DNA of 64,000 bases from Pseudomonas lurida (GTDB taxonomy: Bacteria > Pseudomonadota > Gammaproteobacteria > Pseudomonadales > Pseudomonadaceae). The stretch covers positions 62,001 to 126,000 of the forward strand of contig NZ_JAAMRE010000006.1 of assembly GCF_013522705.1 (NCBI RefSeq), in the 5' to 3' direction. Below are positions 44,607 to 53,128 of this stretch, in pieces (within the stretch, counting starts at the first letter, position 1; every line of letters starts with the position of its first letter). The notes under the pieces are model-generated. The model was given only the letters and a program-made list of their open reading frames with translations. It did not search any database and was not told the origin of the DNA. The position numbers and the translations under genes were made by a program.

Positions 44607-47359
44607 AAGCACTGCCCCTGCGCGCCACTCAGCGCCTGCAATTCCATAAAGGTTTCACCCTGGACGACGCGGTACCGCTGGTGCCGTATTTCGCCCAACT
44701 GGGCATCAGCCATTTGTACGCCTCGCCACTGCTCAGCGCGCGTGCCGGTTCCATGCACGGCTACGACGTCGTCGACCCGACGCGGGTCAACCCCGAACTG
44801 GGCGGTGAGGACGCGCTGCGCCGTCTGGTCGCGGCCCTGCGTGAGCACGACATGGGGCTGATCCTGGATATCGTCTCTAACCACATGGCCGTGGGTGGCG
44901 CCGACAACCCTTGGTGGCTGGACCTGCTGGAATGGGGCCGCTTGAGCCCCTACAGCGAGTTCTTCGATATCCAGTGGCACTCTCCCGACCCGCTGCTCAA
45001 AGGCCAATTGCTGATGCCGTTCCTGGGCAGCGACTACGGCGAAGCCTTGCAGAGCGGTACCTTGACGCTGCATTTCGATGCCGACCACGGAACGTTCTAC
45101 GTCGAGCATTACGAGCATCGCTTCCCGATCTGCCCACGGGATTACGCACTGATTCTGGGCACCGACGAACCGCTCAAACCGCTGGCGGACCGTTTTGCCG
45201 CACTCGCCTACCAGGACGATGCCTACGCCGAAGCCGCGTGGCTCAAACAGGCCCTGGCCGAGCGGGCCACCGAGGTGCTGCCGGCCATCGAGCAGCGCTT
45301 GGCCCAGTTCGACGGGCGCGAGGCGGAAGGCTTTGAACGCCTGCATCAATTGTTGGAACAGCAAGCCTATCGCCTGGCCAGCTGGCGCACGGCGGCGGAC
45401 GATATCAACTGGCGGCGCTTTTTCGACGTGAATGAGCTGGGTGGCCTGCGCGTGGAGCGCAGCGCGGTGTTCGAAGCCACGCACGGCAAGATTTTCGAAC
45501 TGATCAGCGAAGGCCTGGTGGACGGCCTGCGCATCGACCATATCGACGGCCTGGCCGACCCACGCGGTTATTGCCGCAAGCTGCGGCGCCGGGTCGACAC
45601 GTTGTCCCCCGAGCGGCACCTGCCGATCTTTGTCGAGAAGATCCTCGGCGAAGGCGAAACCCTGCGTGAAGACTGGCAAGTGGACGGCACCACCGGTTAT
45701 GAGTTCATGAACCAGCTGTCCTTGCTGCAGCACCAGCCCGAAGGCTTCGAGCCGCTGGCCGAGCTGTGGACGCGCCTGAGTGAACGGCCTTCGGCCTTTA
45801 TCGAAGAGGCTCGCCTGGCGCGCCAGCAGATTCTGAACGGCTCCCTGGGCGGCGATTTCGAAAGCGTGGCCCAGGCGCTGCTGCAGGTAGCGCGCGACGA
45901 CGTAATGACCCGCGACCTGACCCTGGGCGCCATCCGCCGAGCGTTGCAGGAGTTGATCGTGCACTTCCCGGTGTACCGCACCTACATCAGCGCTCGCGGC
46001 CGCAGCGCCGCAGACGACAAGGTGTTCCAGCAAGCCATGGACGGCGCGCGCAGCACCTTGAGCGAGGGCGACTGGCCGGTGCTCGATCATTTGGAAAAAT
46101 GGCTCGGTGGCCAGCCGTGGCGTAACCGCCCCGTGGGGCGTGAACGCAAGATCCTCAAGCATGCCTGCGTTCGCTTCCAGCAACTGACTTCGCCGGCCGC
46201 CGCCAAGGCGGTGGAAGACACCGCGTTCTATCGCTCGGCGGTGCTGCTGTCGCGCAACGATGTGGGCTTCAGTACCGAGCAATTCAGTGCGCCGCTGGCC
46301 GACTTCCATCAGGTCAACCAGCAGCGCCTGCAGGCGTTCCCGGACAATCTGCTGGCCACCGCGACCCACGACCACAAACGCGGCGAAGACACCCGCGCGC
46401 GCCTGGCGGTGCTGAGCGAATGCGCGCCGTGGTACGTGGCCCAAGTTGAAGAGTGGCGCAACCTGGCCGCGCCGCTGCGCGATGACGCCAGCGCGCCGTC
46501 GGCCGGTGATGAGCTGATTCTTTACCAAGTGCTGGTGGGCAGTTGGCCGCTGGACCTGGACCCAGGCGCATCGCTGGAGACCTACCAGCAACGCCTCTGG
46601 CAGTGGCAACAGAAAGCCCTGCGCGAAGCCAAGTTGCAAAGCAGTTGGAGCGCGCCCAACGAAGCCTATGAACAAGCGGTCGAGGCGTTCCTCTCGCGCC
46701 TGTTATTGACCGATGCCGGTCGACCGTTGCGCACCGCGATTGGCGCCGCCGCCCAGGCGATCGCCCCGGCCGGCGCCTTGAACGGCCTGGCGCAAACCTT
46801 GCTTCGCATGACCGTGCCGGGTGTGCCGGACCTGTACCAGGGCGCGGAGTTCTGGGACTTCAGCCTGGTGGACCCGGACAACCGTCGCCCGGTGGATTTC
46901 ACTGCACGGCAACAGGCGCTGAATGCCTCGCCGGGCACCGATCAACTGCTGTCCAGCTGGCATGAAGGGCCTATCAAGCAGGCGCTGATCAGCCAGGTGC
47001 TGGGCCTGCGCAATGCCCATCCGGAGCTGTTCCGCCAGGGCAGCTACACGCCCCTGGAAGTGGTCGGTCAGCATGCCGAACGGGTGGTTGCGTTCAGCCG
47101 CGAGCATCAGGGCAAACAGCTGGTGGTGCTGGTCCCACGCTGGTCCCACGCGCTGCTTGAAAACAGTGTGCAGCCGCTGATCCCTGCGCAGGTTTGGGGC
47201 GATACCCGGGTGAAATTACCGTTCGCCGCGTCAACGCAAAACTGGAAGGGACTTTTTCAGACAGGCGCAGTCACACCAGACAAGGAGCTGTTGATCAGCA
47301 CTGCGCTGGGGGAATTCCCGGTCAATGTCTTTATTAATTCTGATGATCAAGAAAGCTGA
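44603..47359 (+). CDS. treY: Maltooligosyltrehalose synthase
   Basis: A 918-residue GH13 enzyme that isomerises the reducing-end alpha-1,4 bond of maltodextrins to the alpha,alpha-1,1 bond. The opening RLQFHKGFTLDDAVPLVPYF and SHLYASPLLSARAGSMHGYD are TreY hallmarks. Catalytic residues are Asp312 (LRIDHIDGLADP), Glu345 (FVEKILGEGE) and Asp590 (TATHDHKRGEDTRAR). Starts inside the malQ stop (ATGA). The long antisense reading opposite this gene is a codon-bias shadow. With TreZ it forms the glucan-to-trehalose route. Confidence 0.96.
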   Translation: MKALPLRATQRLQFHKGFTLDDAVPLVPYFAQLGISHLYASPLLSARAGSMHGYDVVDPTRVNPELGGEDALRRLVAALREHDMGLILDIVSNHMAVGGADNPWWLDLLEWGRLSPYSEFFDIQWHSPDPLLKGQLLMPFLGSDYGEALQSGTLTLHFDADHGTFYVEHYEHRFPICPRDYALILGTDEPLKPLADRFAALAYQDDAYAEAAWLKQALAERATEVLPAIEQRLAQFDGREAEGFERLHQLLEQQAYRLASWRTAADDINWRRFFDVNELGGLRVERSAVFEATHGKIFELISEGLVDGLRIDHIDGLADPRGYCRKLRRRVDTLSPERHLPIFVEKILGEGETLREDWQVDGTTGYEFMNQLSLLQHQPEGFEPLAELWTRLSERPSAFIEEARLARQQILNGSLGGDFESVAQALLQVARDDVMTRDLTLGAIRRALQELIVHFPVYRTYISARGRSAADDKVFQQAMDGARSTLSEGDWPVLDHLEKWLGGQPWRNRPVGRERKILKHACVRFQQLTSPAAAKAVEDTAFYRSAVLLSRNDVGFSTEQFSAPLADFHQVNQQRLQAFPDNLLATATHDHKRGEDTRARLAVLSECAPWYVAQVEEWRNLAAPLRDDASAPSAGDELILYQVLVGSWPLDLDPGASLETYQQRLWQWQQKALREAKLQSSWSAPNEAYEQAVEAFLSRLLLTDAGRPLRTAIGAAAQAIAPAGALNGLAQTLLRMTVPGVPDLYQGAEFWDFSLVDPDNRRPVDFTARQQALNASPGTDQLLSSWHEGPIKQALISQVLGLRNAHPELFRQGSYTPLEVVGQHAERVVAFSREHQGKQLVVLVPRWSHALLENSVQPLIPAQVWGDTRVKLPFAASTQNWKGLFQTGAVTPDKELLISTALGEFPVNVFINSDDQES

Positions 47360-47383
47360 ACATTTTCTGTGAGGAGCATTGCG

Positions 47384-47650
47384 ATGAGTACTGAAGACAA
47401 ACGCATCCGCGAATTGGCGCATCAGATCTGGGAGTCCGAGGGCAAGCCCCACGGTGAGGACGCGCGTCACTGGGAGATGGCGCGCAAGCTGGCCGAATCC
47501 GAAGCCTTGACGCCCAGCAAACCCAAGCCTGCGGCCAAGCCCAAGGCCACCGCCAAGCCGGCGCCCAAACCCAAGCCTGCCGCGGCCGCCAGTAAGCCCG
47601 CCGCCCCCGCGGCAAAGAAACCTGCGGCAGCGAAAAAGCCCAAGCCTTAA
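47384..47650 (+). CDS. DUF2934 protein with Lys/Pro/Ala-rich tail
   Basis: An 88-residue protein. The first 45 residues match DUF2934 (RIRELAHQIWESEGKPHGED, then ARHWEMARKLAESE). The second half is built from repeats of KPKPAAKPKATAKPAPKPKP type, strongly basic and histone H1-like, and may bind nucleic acid or polyanions. GTGAGGAGCATTGCG precedes the ATG. It lies between treY and glgX in the same direction; DUF2934 genes are common beside glycogen genes, but their function is unknown. Confidence 0.85.
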   Translation: MSTEDKRIRELAHQIWESEGKPHGEDARHWEMARKLAESEALTPSKPKPAAKPKATAKPAPKPKPAAAASKPAAPAAKKPAAAKKPKP

Positions 47651-47784
47651 CCAGCCTATCGATGCCCGACCCTCCTGCCGACCCAGTCGGTGGGAGTTCA
47701 TCTTCACTCTCTACCGTATTCGCTGAAACTTTGTCAGCACGGCCGCACTCGGCCCGAAAAAAGCCCCCTTTCAGGAGCAACACC

Positions 47785-49944
47785 ATGAGCAAACCGGATA
47801 AAACCCCATCGACGCCGGGCAATGAGCCGTCGCGGATTCGTGAAGGTTTGCCCTTCCCCCTCGGCGCTACGTGGGACGGCCTGGGCGTCAACTTTGCGCT
47901 GTTCTCGGCCAATGCCACCAAGGTCGAACTGTGCCTGTTCGACGACAGCGGTGAAGTGGAACTGGAGCGCATCGAGCTGCCGGAATACACCGATGAAATC
48001 TTCCACGGTTACCTGCCCGACGCCCACCCCGGGCTGATTTACGGCTACCGCGTATACGGCCCTTACGATCCAGCCAACGGCCACCGTTTCAACCATCACA
48101 AATTGCTGATCGACCCCTATGCCAAGCAGCTGGTGGGCGAACTCAAATGGTCCGAAGCGCTGTTCGGCTACACCATCGGCCACCCCGATGACGACCTCAG
48201 CTTCGACGAACGCGACAGCGCGCCATTCGTGCCCAAGTGCAAGGTCATCGACCCCGCCCACACCTGGGGCAACGACCAACCGGTGCGCGTGCCGTGGGAT
48301 CGCACGATCATTTACGAAACCCACCTGCGCGGCATCAGCATGCGTCACCCGTCCGTAGGCGAATCGGTGCGTGGCACCTGCGCCGGCCTGATGGAAGACG
48401 ATGTGCTCAAGCACATTCGCCAGTTAGGGGTTTCCTCAGTGGAACTGTTGCCGGTGCATGCCTTTGTCAACGACCAGCACCTGCTGGAAAAAGGCATGAC
48501 CAACTACTGGGGCTACAACAGCATCGCGTTCTTCGCTCCGGACCCGCGCTACCTGGCCAGCGGCAAGATTGCCGAGTTCAAGGAGATGGTCGCCCATCTG
48601 CACGAACAGAAGCTGGAAGTGATTCTGGACGTGGTCTACAACCACACCGCCGAAGGCAATGAACGTGGCCCAACGCTGTCCATGCGCGGCATCGACAACG
48701 CCTCTTACTATCGTCTGATGCCCGATGACAAGCGCTTCTACATCAATGACTCCGGCACCGGCAACACCCTGGACCTGAGCCACCCGTGCGTGCTGCAAAT
48801 GGTCACGGACTCCCTGCGCTACTGGGCCACGGAAATGCACGTGGACGGTTTCCGTTTTGACCTGGCCACCATCCTCGGGCGTTATCGCGACGGCTTCGAC
48901 GAGCGCCACAGTTTCCTTGTGGCCTGCCGCCAGGACCCGGTCCTGCGCCAGCTGAAAATGATCGCCGAACCCTGGGACTGCGGCCCCGGCGGCTATCAGG
49001 TGGGCAACTTCCCGCCGGGCTGGGTGGAATGGAACGACCGCTTCCGCGACACCGTGCGTGCTTTCTGGAAAGGCGATGACGGCCAACTGGCGGACTTCGC
49101 CGGGCGCATGACCGCCTCCGGCGAGATGTTCAACCACCGTGGGCGCCGGCCGTACAGCTCGGTGAACTTCATCACCGCCCACGACGGTTTCACCTTGCAC
49201 GACCTGGTGTCGTACAACGATAAGCACAACGAAGCCAACGACGAAAACAATCAGGACGGCAGCAATAACAATCTGTCCTGGAACCACGGCGTCGAAGGCC
49301 CTACCGACGATCCGGAAATCAACGCCCTGCGCCTGCGCCAGATGCGTAACTTTTTCGCCACCCTGCTGCTGGCCCAAGGCACGCCGATGATCGTCGCCGG
49401 TGACGAATTCGCCCGCACCCAGCACGGCAATAACAACGCCTATTGCCAGGACAGTGAGATTGGCTGGGTCAACTGGGACCTGGATGACGACGGCAAAGCC
49501 CTGCTCAAGTTCGTCAAGCGCTTGATCAAACTGCGCCTGGCCTACCCGATCCTGCGTCGTGGCCGCTTCCTGGTGGGCGATTACAACGAAGACATCGGCG
49601 TGAAAGACGTCACCTGGCTCGCGCCGGACGGCAACGAAATGAGCACTGAGCAGTGGCAGGACAGTAATGGCCGTTGCCTGGGCATGCTGATGGACGGCCG
49701 CGCTCAGGAAACCGGGATTCGCCGTGCCGGTGCCGACGCCACCTTGTTGCTGGTGGTCAACGCCCACCACGACATGGTCAATTTCCGTCTGCCACCGGTG
49801 CCCGAAGGCGAGTTCTGGACGTGCCTGCTGGACACCAACGACACGGCGATCAAGGCCCAGGAGCGCTTTGACTTCGATCACGAGTACGCCGTGACAGGCC
49901 GCTCACTCCTGCTGTTCGAATTGCAGCGCGACGACGAGGTGTGA
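47785..49944 (+). CDS. glgX: Glycogen debranching enzyme
   Basis: A 719-residue GH13 isoamylase-type enzyme that hydrolyses alpha-1,6 branches of glycogen. An N-terminal CBM48-like domain (PLGATWDGLGVNFALFSANA) precedes the barrel. Catalytic residues are Asp359 (GFRFDLATILGR), Glu395 (IAEPWDCGPGGYQVGNFP) and Asp467 (TAHDGFTLHDLVSYN). TCAGGAGCAACACC precedes the ATG at 47785; upstream in-frame sequence to 47662 is noncoding. It frees linear glucans for MalQ and TreY. The next gene starts one base after its stop. Confidence 0.96.
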   Translation: MSKPDKTPSTPGNEPSRIREGLPFPLGATWDGLGVNFALFSANATKVELCLFDDSGEVELERIELPEYTDEIFHGYLPDAHPGLIYGYRVYGPYDPANGHRFNHHKLLIDPYAKQLVGELKWSEALFGYTIGHPDDDLSFDERDSAPFVPKCKVIDPAHTWGNDQPVRVPWDRTIIYETHLRGISMRHPSVGESVRGTCAGLMEDDVLKHIRQLGVSSVELLPVHAFVNDQHLLEKGMTNYWGYNSIAFFAPDPRYLASGKIAEFKEMVAHLHEQKLEVILDVVYNHTAEGNERGPTLSMRGIDNASYYRLMPDDKRFYINDSGTGNTLDLSHPCVLQMVTDSLRYWATEMHVDGFRFDLATILGRYRDGFDERHSFLVACRQDPVLRQLKMIAEPWDCGPGGYQVGNFPPGWVEWNDRFRDTVRAFWKGDDGQLADFAGRMTASGEMFNHRGRRPYSSVNFITAHDGFTLHDLVSYNDKHNEANDENNQDGSNNNLSWNHGVEGPTDDPEINALRLRQMRNFFATLLLAQGTPMIVAGDEFARTQHGNNNAYCQDSEIGWVNWDLDDDGKALLKFVKRLIKLRLAYPILRRGRFLVGDYNEDIGVKDVTWLAPDGNEMSTEQWQDSNGRCLGMLMDGRAQETGIRRAGADATLLLVVNAHHDMVNFRLPPVPEGEFWTCLLDTNDTAIKAQERFDFDHEYAVTGRSLLLFELQRDDEV

Positions 49945-49945
49945 A

Positions 49946-50944
49946 ATGGCCTGGCAGGGAAGCCTTCACGGCTACCGCAGCTATGCGGACACTGAGGCGC
50001 TCGGCACAGCGCTGAGCGCCCTGGTGGCGCAGGGGGCGGATCAACTGCCCCTGCCCGGCAGCGGCCGCACCCTGGAGCGATTCAGGGCGCTGGCCGTCGT
50101 GGCCGGACACGACTTGCGCCTGTGCAAGTTGTTTGAAGGCCACACCGATGCCTTGGCAATCATGGCCGAACTCGACAGCCCGTCACCGCCCCGGGGAAGT
50201 ACCTGGGGCACATGGGCCGCCGAGCCGCCCACGGCCAAGGTGCACGTTCAACACGACGGCCATCGTTTGCGGGTGCACGGGCGTAAAGCCTGGTGCTCCG
50301 GCGCGGCGGTGGTCAGTCATGGTTTATTGACCGCCTGGGATGAGCGAGGCCGCCAGCAATTGGTGGCGGTGCCTATGCAACAACCGGGCGTAAGCGTCAC
50401 CCATGAAGGCTGGCACGCGGTGGGCATGGCCGCCACCGGCAGTGTCGAGGTGATCTTCGACAATGCCGGCGCTATGGCGGTGGGCGGTCCCGGTGACTAC
50501 CTTGCCCGCCCCGGTTTCTGGCAAGGCGGAGTCGGCATCGCGGCGTGCTGGTACGGCGCGGCCCAACGCCTGGGCCAGGTGCTGCAACAGCACTGCGCCC
50601 GGCGCGCCGAGCCCCATGCCTTGGCGCACTTGGGCGCGGTGGACAGTGCGTTGCACGCCGCCGCCTGTGTATTGCGCGCGGCGGCCGAATGCATCGACCG
50701 CGAGCCCGGCGCCGATGCCAGGGAATTGGCCCGGCGCGCACGCGCCTGCATCGAAGACAGCGTCGAACAGGTGATGCGGCATGTCGGCCGCGCCGTGGGG
50801 GCCGGGCCGTACTGCCAGGACCTACACGTGGCGCAGTTGATGGCCGACCTGCCGGTCTACATCCGTCAGAGCCACGCCGAACGCGACCTGGCCGCCCTGG
50901 GCGAATGGGTCGCCGCCCAACCCACAGGCAGGTGGCAGCTATGA
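49946..50944 (+). CDS. Acyl-CoA dehydrogenase-like protein
   Basis: A 332-residue protein shorter than the usual 380-400 of the family. It shows the flavin-region pattern AHDLRLCKLFEGHTDALAIM-like text and a middle beta domain (VHGRKAWCSGAAVVSHGLLT, then GWHAVGMAATGSVEVIFDN) and a C-terminal helical bundle. I cannot identify the catalytic Glu. It starts one base after glgX and overlaps the PIG-L gene by ATGA, so it belongs to the same long operon. It may desaturate or hydroxylate an acyl group or small molecule of the neighbouring pathway; that is inference. Confidence 0.78.
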   Translation: MAWQGSLHGYRSYADTEALGTALSALVAQGADQLPLPGSGRTLERFRALAVVAGHDLRLCKLFEGHTDALAIMAELDSPSPPRGSTWGTWAAEPPTAKVHVQHDGHRLRVHGRKAWCSGAAVVSHGLLTAWDERGRQQLVAVPMQQPGVSVTHEGWHAVGMAATGSVEVIFDNAGAMAVGGPGDYLARPGFWQGGVGIAACWYGAAQRLGQVLQQHCARRAEPHALAHLGAVDSALHAAACVLRAAAECIDREPGADARELARRARACIEDSVEQVMRHVGRAVGAGPYCQDLHVAQLMADLPVYIRQSHAERDLAALGEWVAAQPTGRWQL

Positions 50945-51699
50945 AAGCCAATCCTATCGTCGGCCAGGGCACGCCGCTGCAGCATTGGCAGACCTCACCG
51001 CGCATGGCGGCGCTGGCTACCATCAGCGTCGAAGCGTTGGTTCCCGAGGGGCATCGCGCGGTGATTATCGCGCCCCACCCCGATGACGAAGTGCTCGGCT
51101 GCGGCGGCCTGTTGCAAGGCCTGGCGGCGCTGGAGCGGCCCATCCTATTGATTTCGGTCACCGACGGCAGTGCCAGCCACCCCGGTTCCCAGCGCTGGCC
51201 GGTGGAGCGCCTGAGCGTGGTGCGCCCGCAGGAGTCGGCGCAGGCCCTGCATCGCCTGGGCGTGCCGCTGCACAGTCTCAAATGGTTGCGCGCCGGCTTC
51301 AGCGACAGCCAAGTGGCGGCGCGCGAGGACGAGCTGGCCGCGTTTATTCAGCGTTATGTGAAACCCACCGACGTGCTGTTCACCACTTGGCGCGAAGACG
51401 GCCATTGCGACCACGAAGCCGTCGGCCGTGCCAGCGCGCGGGCCGCCGAAGCGACTGGCGCGCGACTGTATGAACTGCCGGTGTGGACCTGGCACTGGGC
51501 AACCGCGGAAGACCGTATGGTGCCGTGGCATCGTGCGCGCAAGATCCCCCTCACCTGTGAAGCGGTGGCTCGCAAGCGCCACGCCATCCACGCATTCGCC
51601 AGCCAACTGGAAGGCGACCCGCAGATCGGCCTGCCGCCGGTGCTGGCGCCGTATGTGGTGGAGCGCCTGCTGCAACCTTTTGAAGTGGTATTCGTATGA
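50941..51699 (+). CDS. PIG-L family deacetylase (intact active site)
   Basis: A 252-residue LmbE-like, zinc-dependent enzyme that removes N-acetyl from sugars in glycolipids or glycosides. By comparison with MshB the metal ligands are His46, Asp49 (APHPDDEVLGCGG) and the last His of GHCDHEAVG, the general base is Asp48, and the first His of HxDH is also kept, so activity is expected. It overlaps both neighbours by ATGA. A paralogue lies at 53129, about half identical by eye (shared SVTDGSASHPGS / SITDGSASHPGS and RLSVVRPQESA). Confidence 0.88.
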   Translation: MKANPIVGQGTPLQHWQTSPRMAALATISVEALVPEGHRAVIIAPHPDDEVLGCGGLLQGLAALERPILLISVTDGSASHPGSQRWPVERLSVVRPQESAQALHRLGVPLHSLKWLRAGFSDSQVAAREDELAAFIQRYVKPTDVLFTTWREDGHCDHEAVGRASARAAEATGARLYELPVWTWHWATAEDRMVPWHRARKIPLTCEAVARKRHAIHAFASQLEGDPQIGLPPVLAPYVVERLLQPFEVVFV

Positions 51700-52295
51700 G
51701 TGTGGCTACACCTTATTTCGACCAATTGTTCGCTGAAAACGATGACCCCTGGGCTTTTCGCCAGCGCTGGTACGAGCGGCGTAAACGCGCCCTGACCCTG
51801 GCGCTGCTGACCAAGCCACGCTACGCGTCGATCTTCGAGCCCGGCTGCGCCAATGGCGAGTTGAGCGTTGAACTGGCAGCGCGCTGCGATCGCCTGCTGT
51901 GCTGTGACACTGCGGCGGCGGCGGTCGCTCTGGCGCGCACGCGGCTGTTGGGCTGCCCCCATGCACAGGTGCGCCAGAGTCGATTGCCCGCGCAGTGGCC
52001 TGCCGGCCAGTACGAGCTGATTGTGCTCAGCGAGCTGTGCTATTACCTGGACGCCGACGACCTGGGCCGCCTGATCGAGCGCGCCCTCGCCTGCCTGAGC
52101 GCCGATGGGCAGATCCTGGCCTGCCACTGGCGCCCGCCCATCGAGGGTTGCCCGCAAACCGCCGAGCAGGTGCATGCCCTGCTGGAAGCGCGGCTGGGCA
52201 TGCCGCGTATCGCCAGCCATCACGACCACGACTTTCTCCTTGACCTGTGGAGCCGCGACGGCACCTCGGTCGCCACCCTTGAGGGCCTGCGATGA
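51696..52295 (+). CDS. NodS-like SAM-dependent methyltransferase
   Basis: A 199-residue class I methyltransferase. Motif I is IFEPGCANGELSVELAARCD, an acidic residue follows in LLCCDTAAAAV, and the post-motif region is YELIVLSELCYYLDADDL. This arrangement resembles NodS, which N-methylates the deacetylated glucosamine of Nod factors. The start overlaps the PIG-L stop (ATGA) and the end overlaps the glycosyltransferase start (ATGA). Because a deacetylase precedes it, methylation of the freed amine is an attractive guess, not shown. Confidence 0.85.
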   Translation: MSVATPYFDQLFAENDDPWAFRQRWYERRKRALTLALLTKPRYASIFEPGCANGELSVELAARCDRLLCCDTAAAAVALARTRLLGCPHAQVRQSRLPAQWPAGQYELIVLSELCYYLDADDLGRLIERALACLSADGQILACHWRPPIEGCPQTAEQVHALLEARLGMPRIASHHDHDFLLDLWSRDGTSVATLEGLR

Positions 52296-52975
52296 TCGGC
52301 ATTCTGATTCCGGCGCACAACGAACAAGCGCTGTTGGCCGAGTGCCTGGACGCCGCGCTGAAAGCGGCCCGTCACCCCGATCTGCTGGGCGAAACGGTGC
52401 AGATCCTGGTCATGCTCGACAGTTGCAGCGATGGCAGCGCCGCGATTGTCCAGGCCTACCCGGTGCAGTGCCTGGAAGTTCAGGCACGCAATGTCGGGCA
52501 CGCCCGGGGCGTCGGCGCGCGGCATCTGCTGGACCTGGGCGCGCGCTGGATCGCCTGCACCGATGCCGACAGCCGCGTGGCCCCGGACTGGCTGGTGGCA
52601 CAGTTGGCGCTGGAAGCCGATGCGGTGTGCGGAACCGTCACGGTAGACGGCTGGAGCGAAGGGTTCGACCCCGCCGCGCAGATCCGCTACCACCAGGGCT
52701 ACGAAGCGCGTGACGGTCATCGGCATATCCACGGCGCCAACCTGGGCGTGAGCGCCGACGCCTACATCCGTGCCGGTGGCTTTGAGCCCCTGGCCTGCCA
52801 TGAAGATGTGCAACTGGTGCGTGACCTGGAGCGCTGCGGCGCATCGATTGCCTGGAGCCATCGTCCGCAGGTGATCACCAGCGCACGCCTGGAAGCCCGA
52901 GCCACGGGCGGTTTTGGCGATTACTTGAAAAGTCTGTTGGCCGGCGCTGAAAAAAACGCCGTGGCGCCACGGTAA
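52292..52975 (+). CDS. Family 2 glycosyltransferase
   Basis: A 227-residue GT-A glycosyltransferase. The N-terminal nucleotide site is IGILIPAHNEQALLAECLDA, the metal-binding DxD appears in WIACTDADSRVAPDWL, and the acceptor/base region is HEDVQLVRDLERCG. No membrane segment is present, so it acts in the cytoplasm or at the membrane face. It overlaps the methyltransferase gene by ATGA. The sugar donor cannot be predicted. The region 52976-53128 after it holds a hairpin and the leader of a second PIG-L gene. Confidence 0.88.
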   Translation: MIGILIPAHNEQALLAECLDAALKAARHPDLLGETVQILVMLDSCSDGSAAIVQAYPVQCLEVQARNVGHARGVGARHLLDLGARWIACTDADSRVAPDWLVAQLALEADAVCGTVTVDGWSEGFDPAAQIRYHQGYEARDGHRHIHGANLGVSADAYIRAGGFEPLACHEDVQLVRDLERCGASIAWSHRPQVITSARLEARATGGFGDYLKSLLAGAEKNAVAPR

Positions 52976-53074
52976 AGCGCGGGATCCTTGTCTATGCTGA
53001 GGACGCCTTGCTGGTAATTCAGGGTTGAATTGCCATGCACCCATCACGGCGGAGTCCGTGGTGACTATAAGAGA

Positions 53075-53098
53075 GTCGTCCCGTCAACGGGGTACGAC
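53075..53098 (+). promoter_or_regulatory. Hairpin in the leader of the second PIG-L gene
   Basis: GTCGT-CCCGT-CA-ACGGG-GT-ACGAC forms two stacked 5-bp stems, 30 bp before the start codon. No T-run follows. It may mark an mRNA-level control point or a separate transcript start, as this is the only gap over 25 bp in the second half of the operon. Confidence 0.4.
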
Positions 53099-53128
53099 CG
53101 CGTCTCACTCGACAAGGATGTGACACCC

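Noticed and set aside
44588..46675. 695-codon open frame on the minus strand opposite treY
   Set aside because: It lies wholly antisense to an intact treY with full catalytic motifs; its protein has no recognisable domain and reflects high-G+C codon bias.
47518..47650. Repetitive KPA-coding DNA as a possible tandem repeat or CRISPR
   Set aside because: The periodicity is in codons of a low-complexity protein tail; units vary and no spacers exist. No CRISPR array was seen anywhere.
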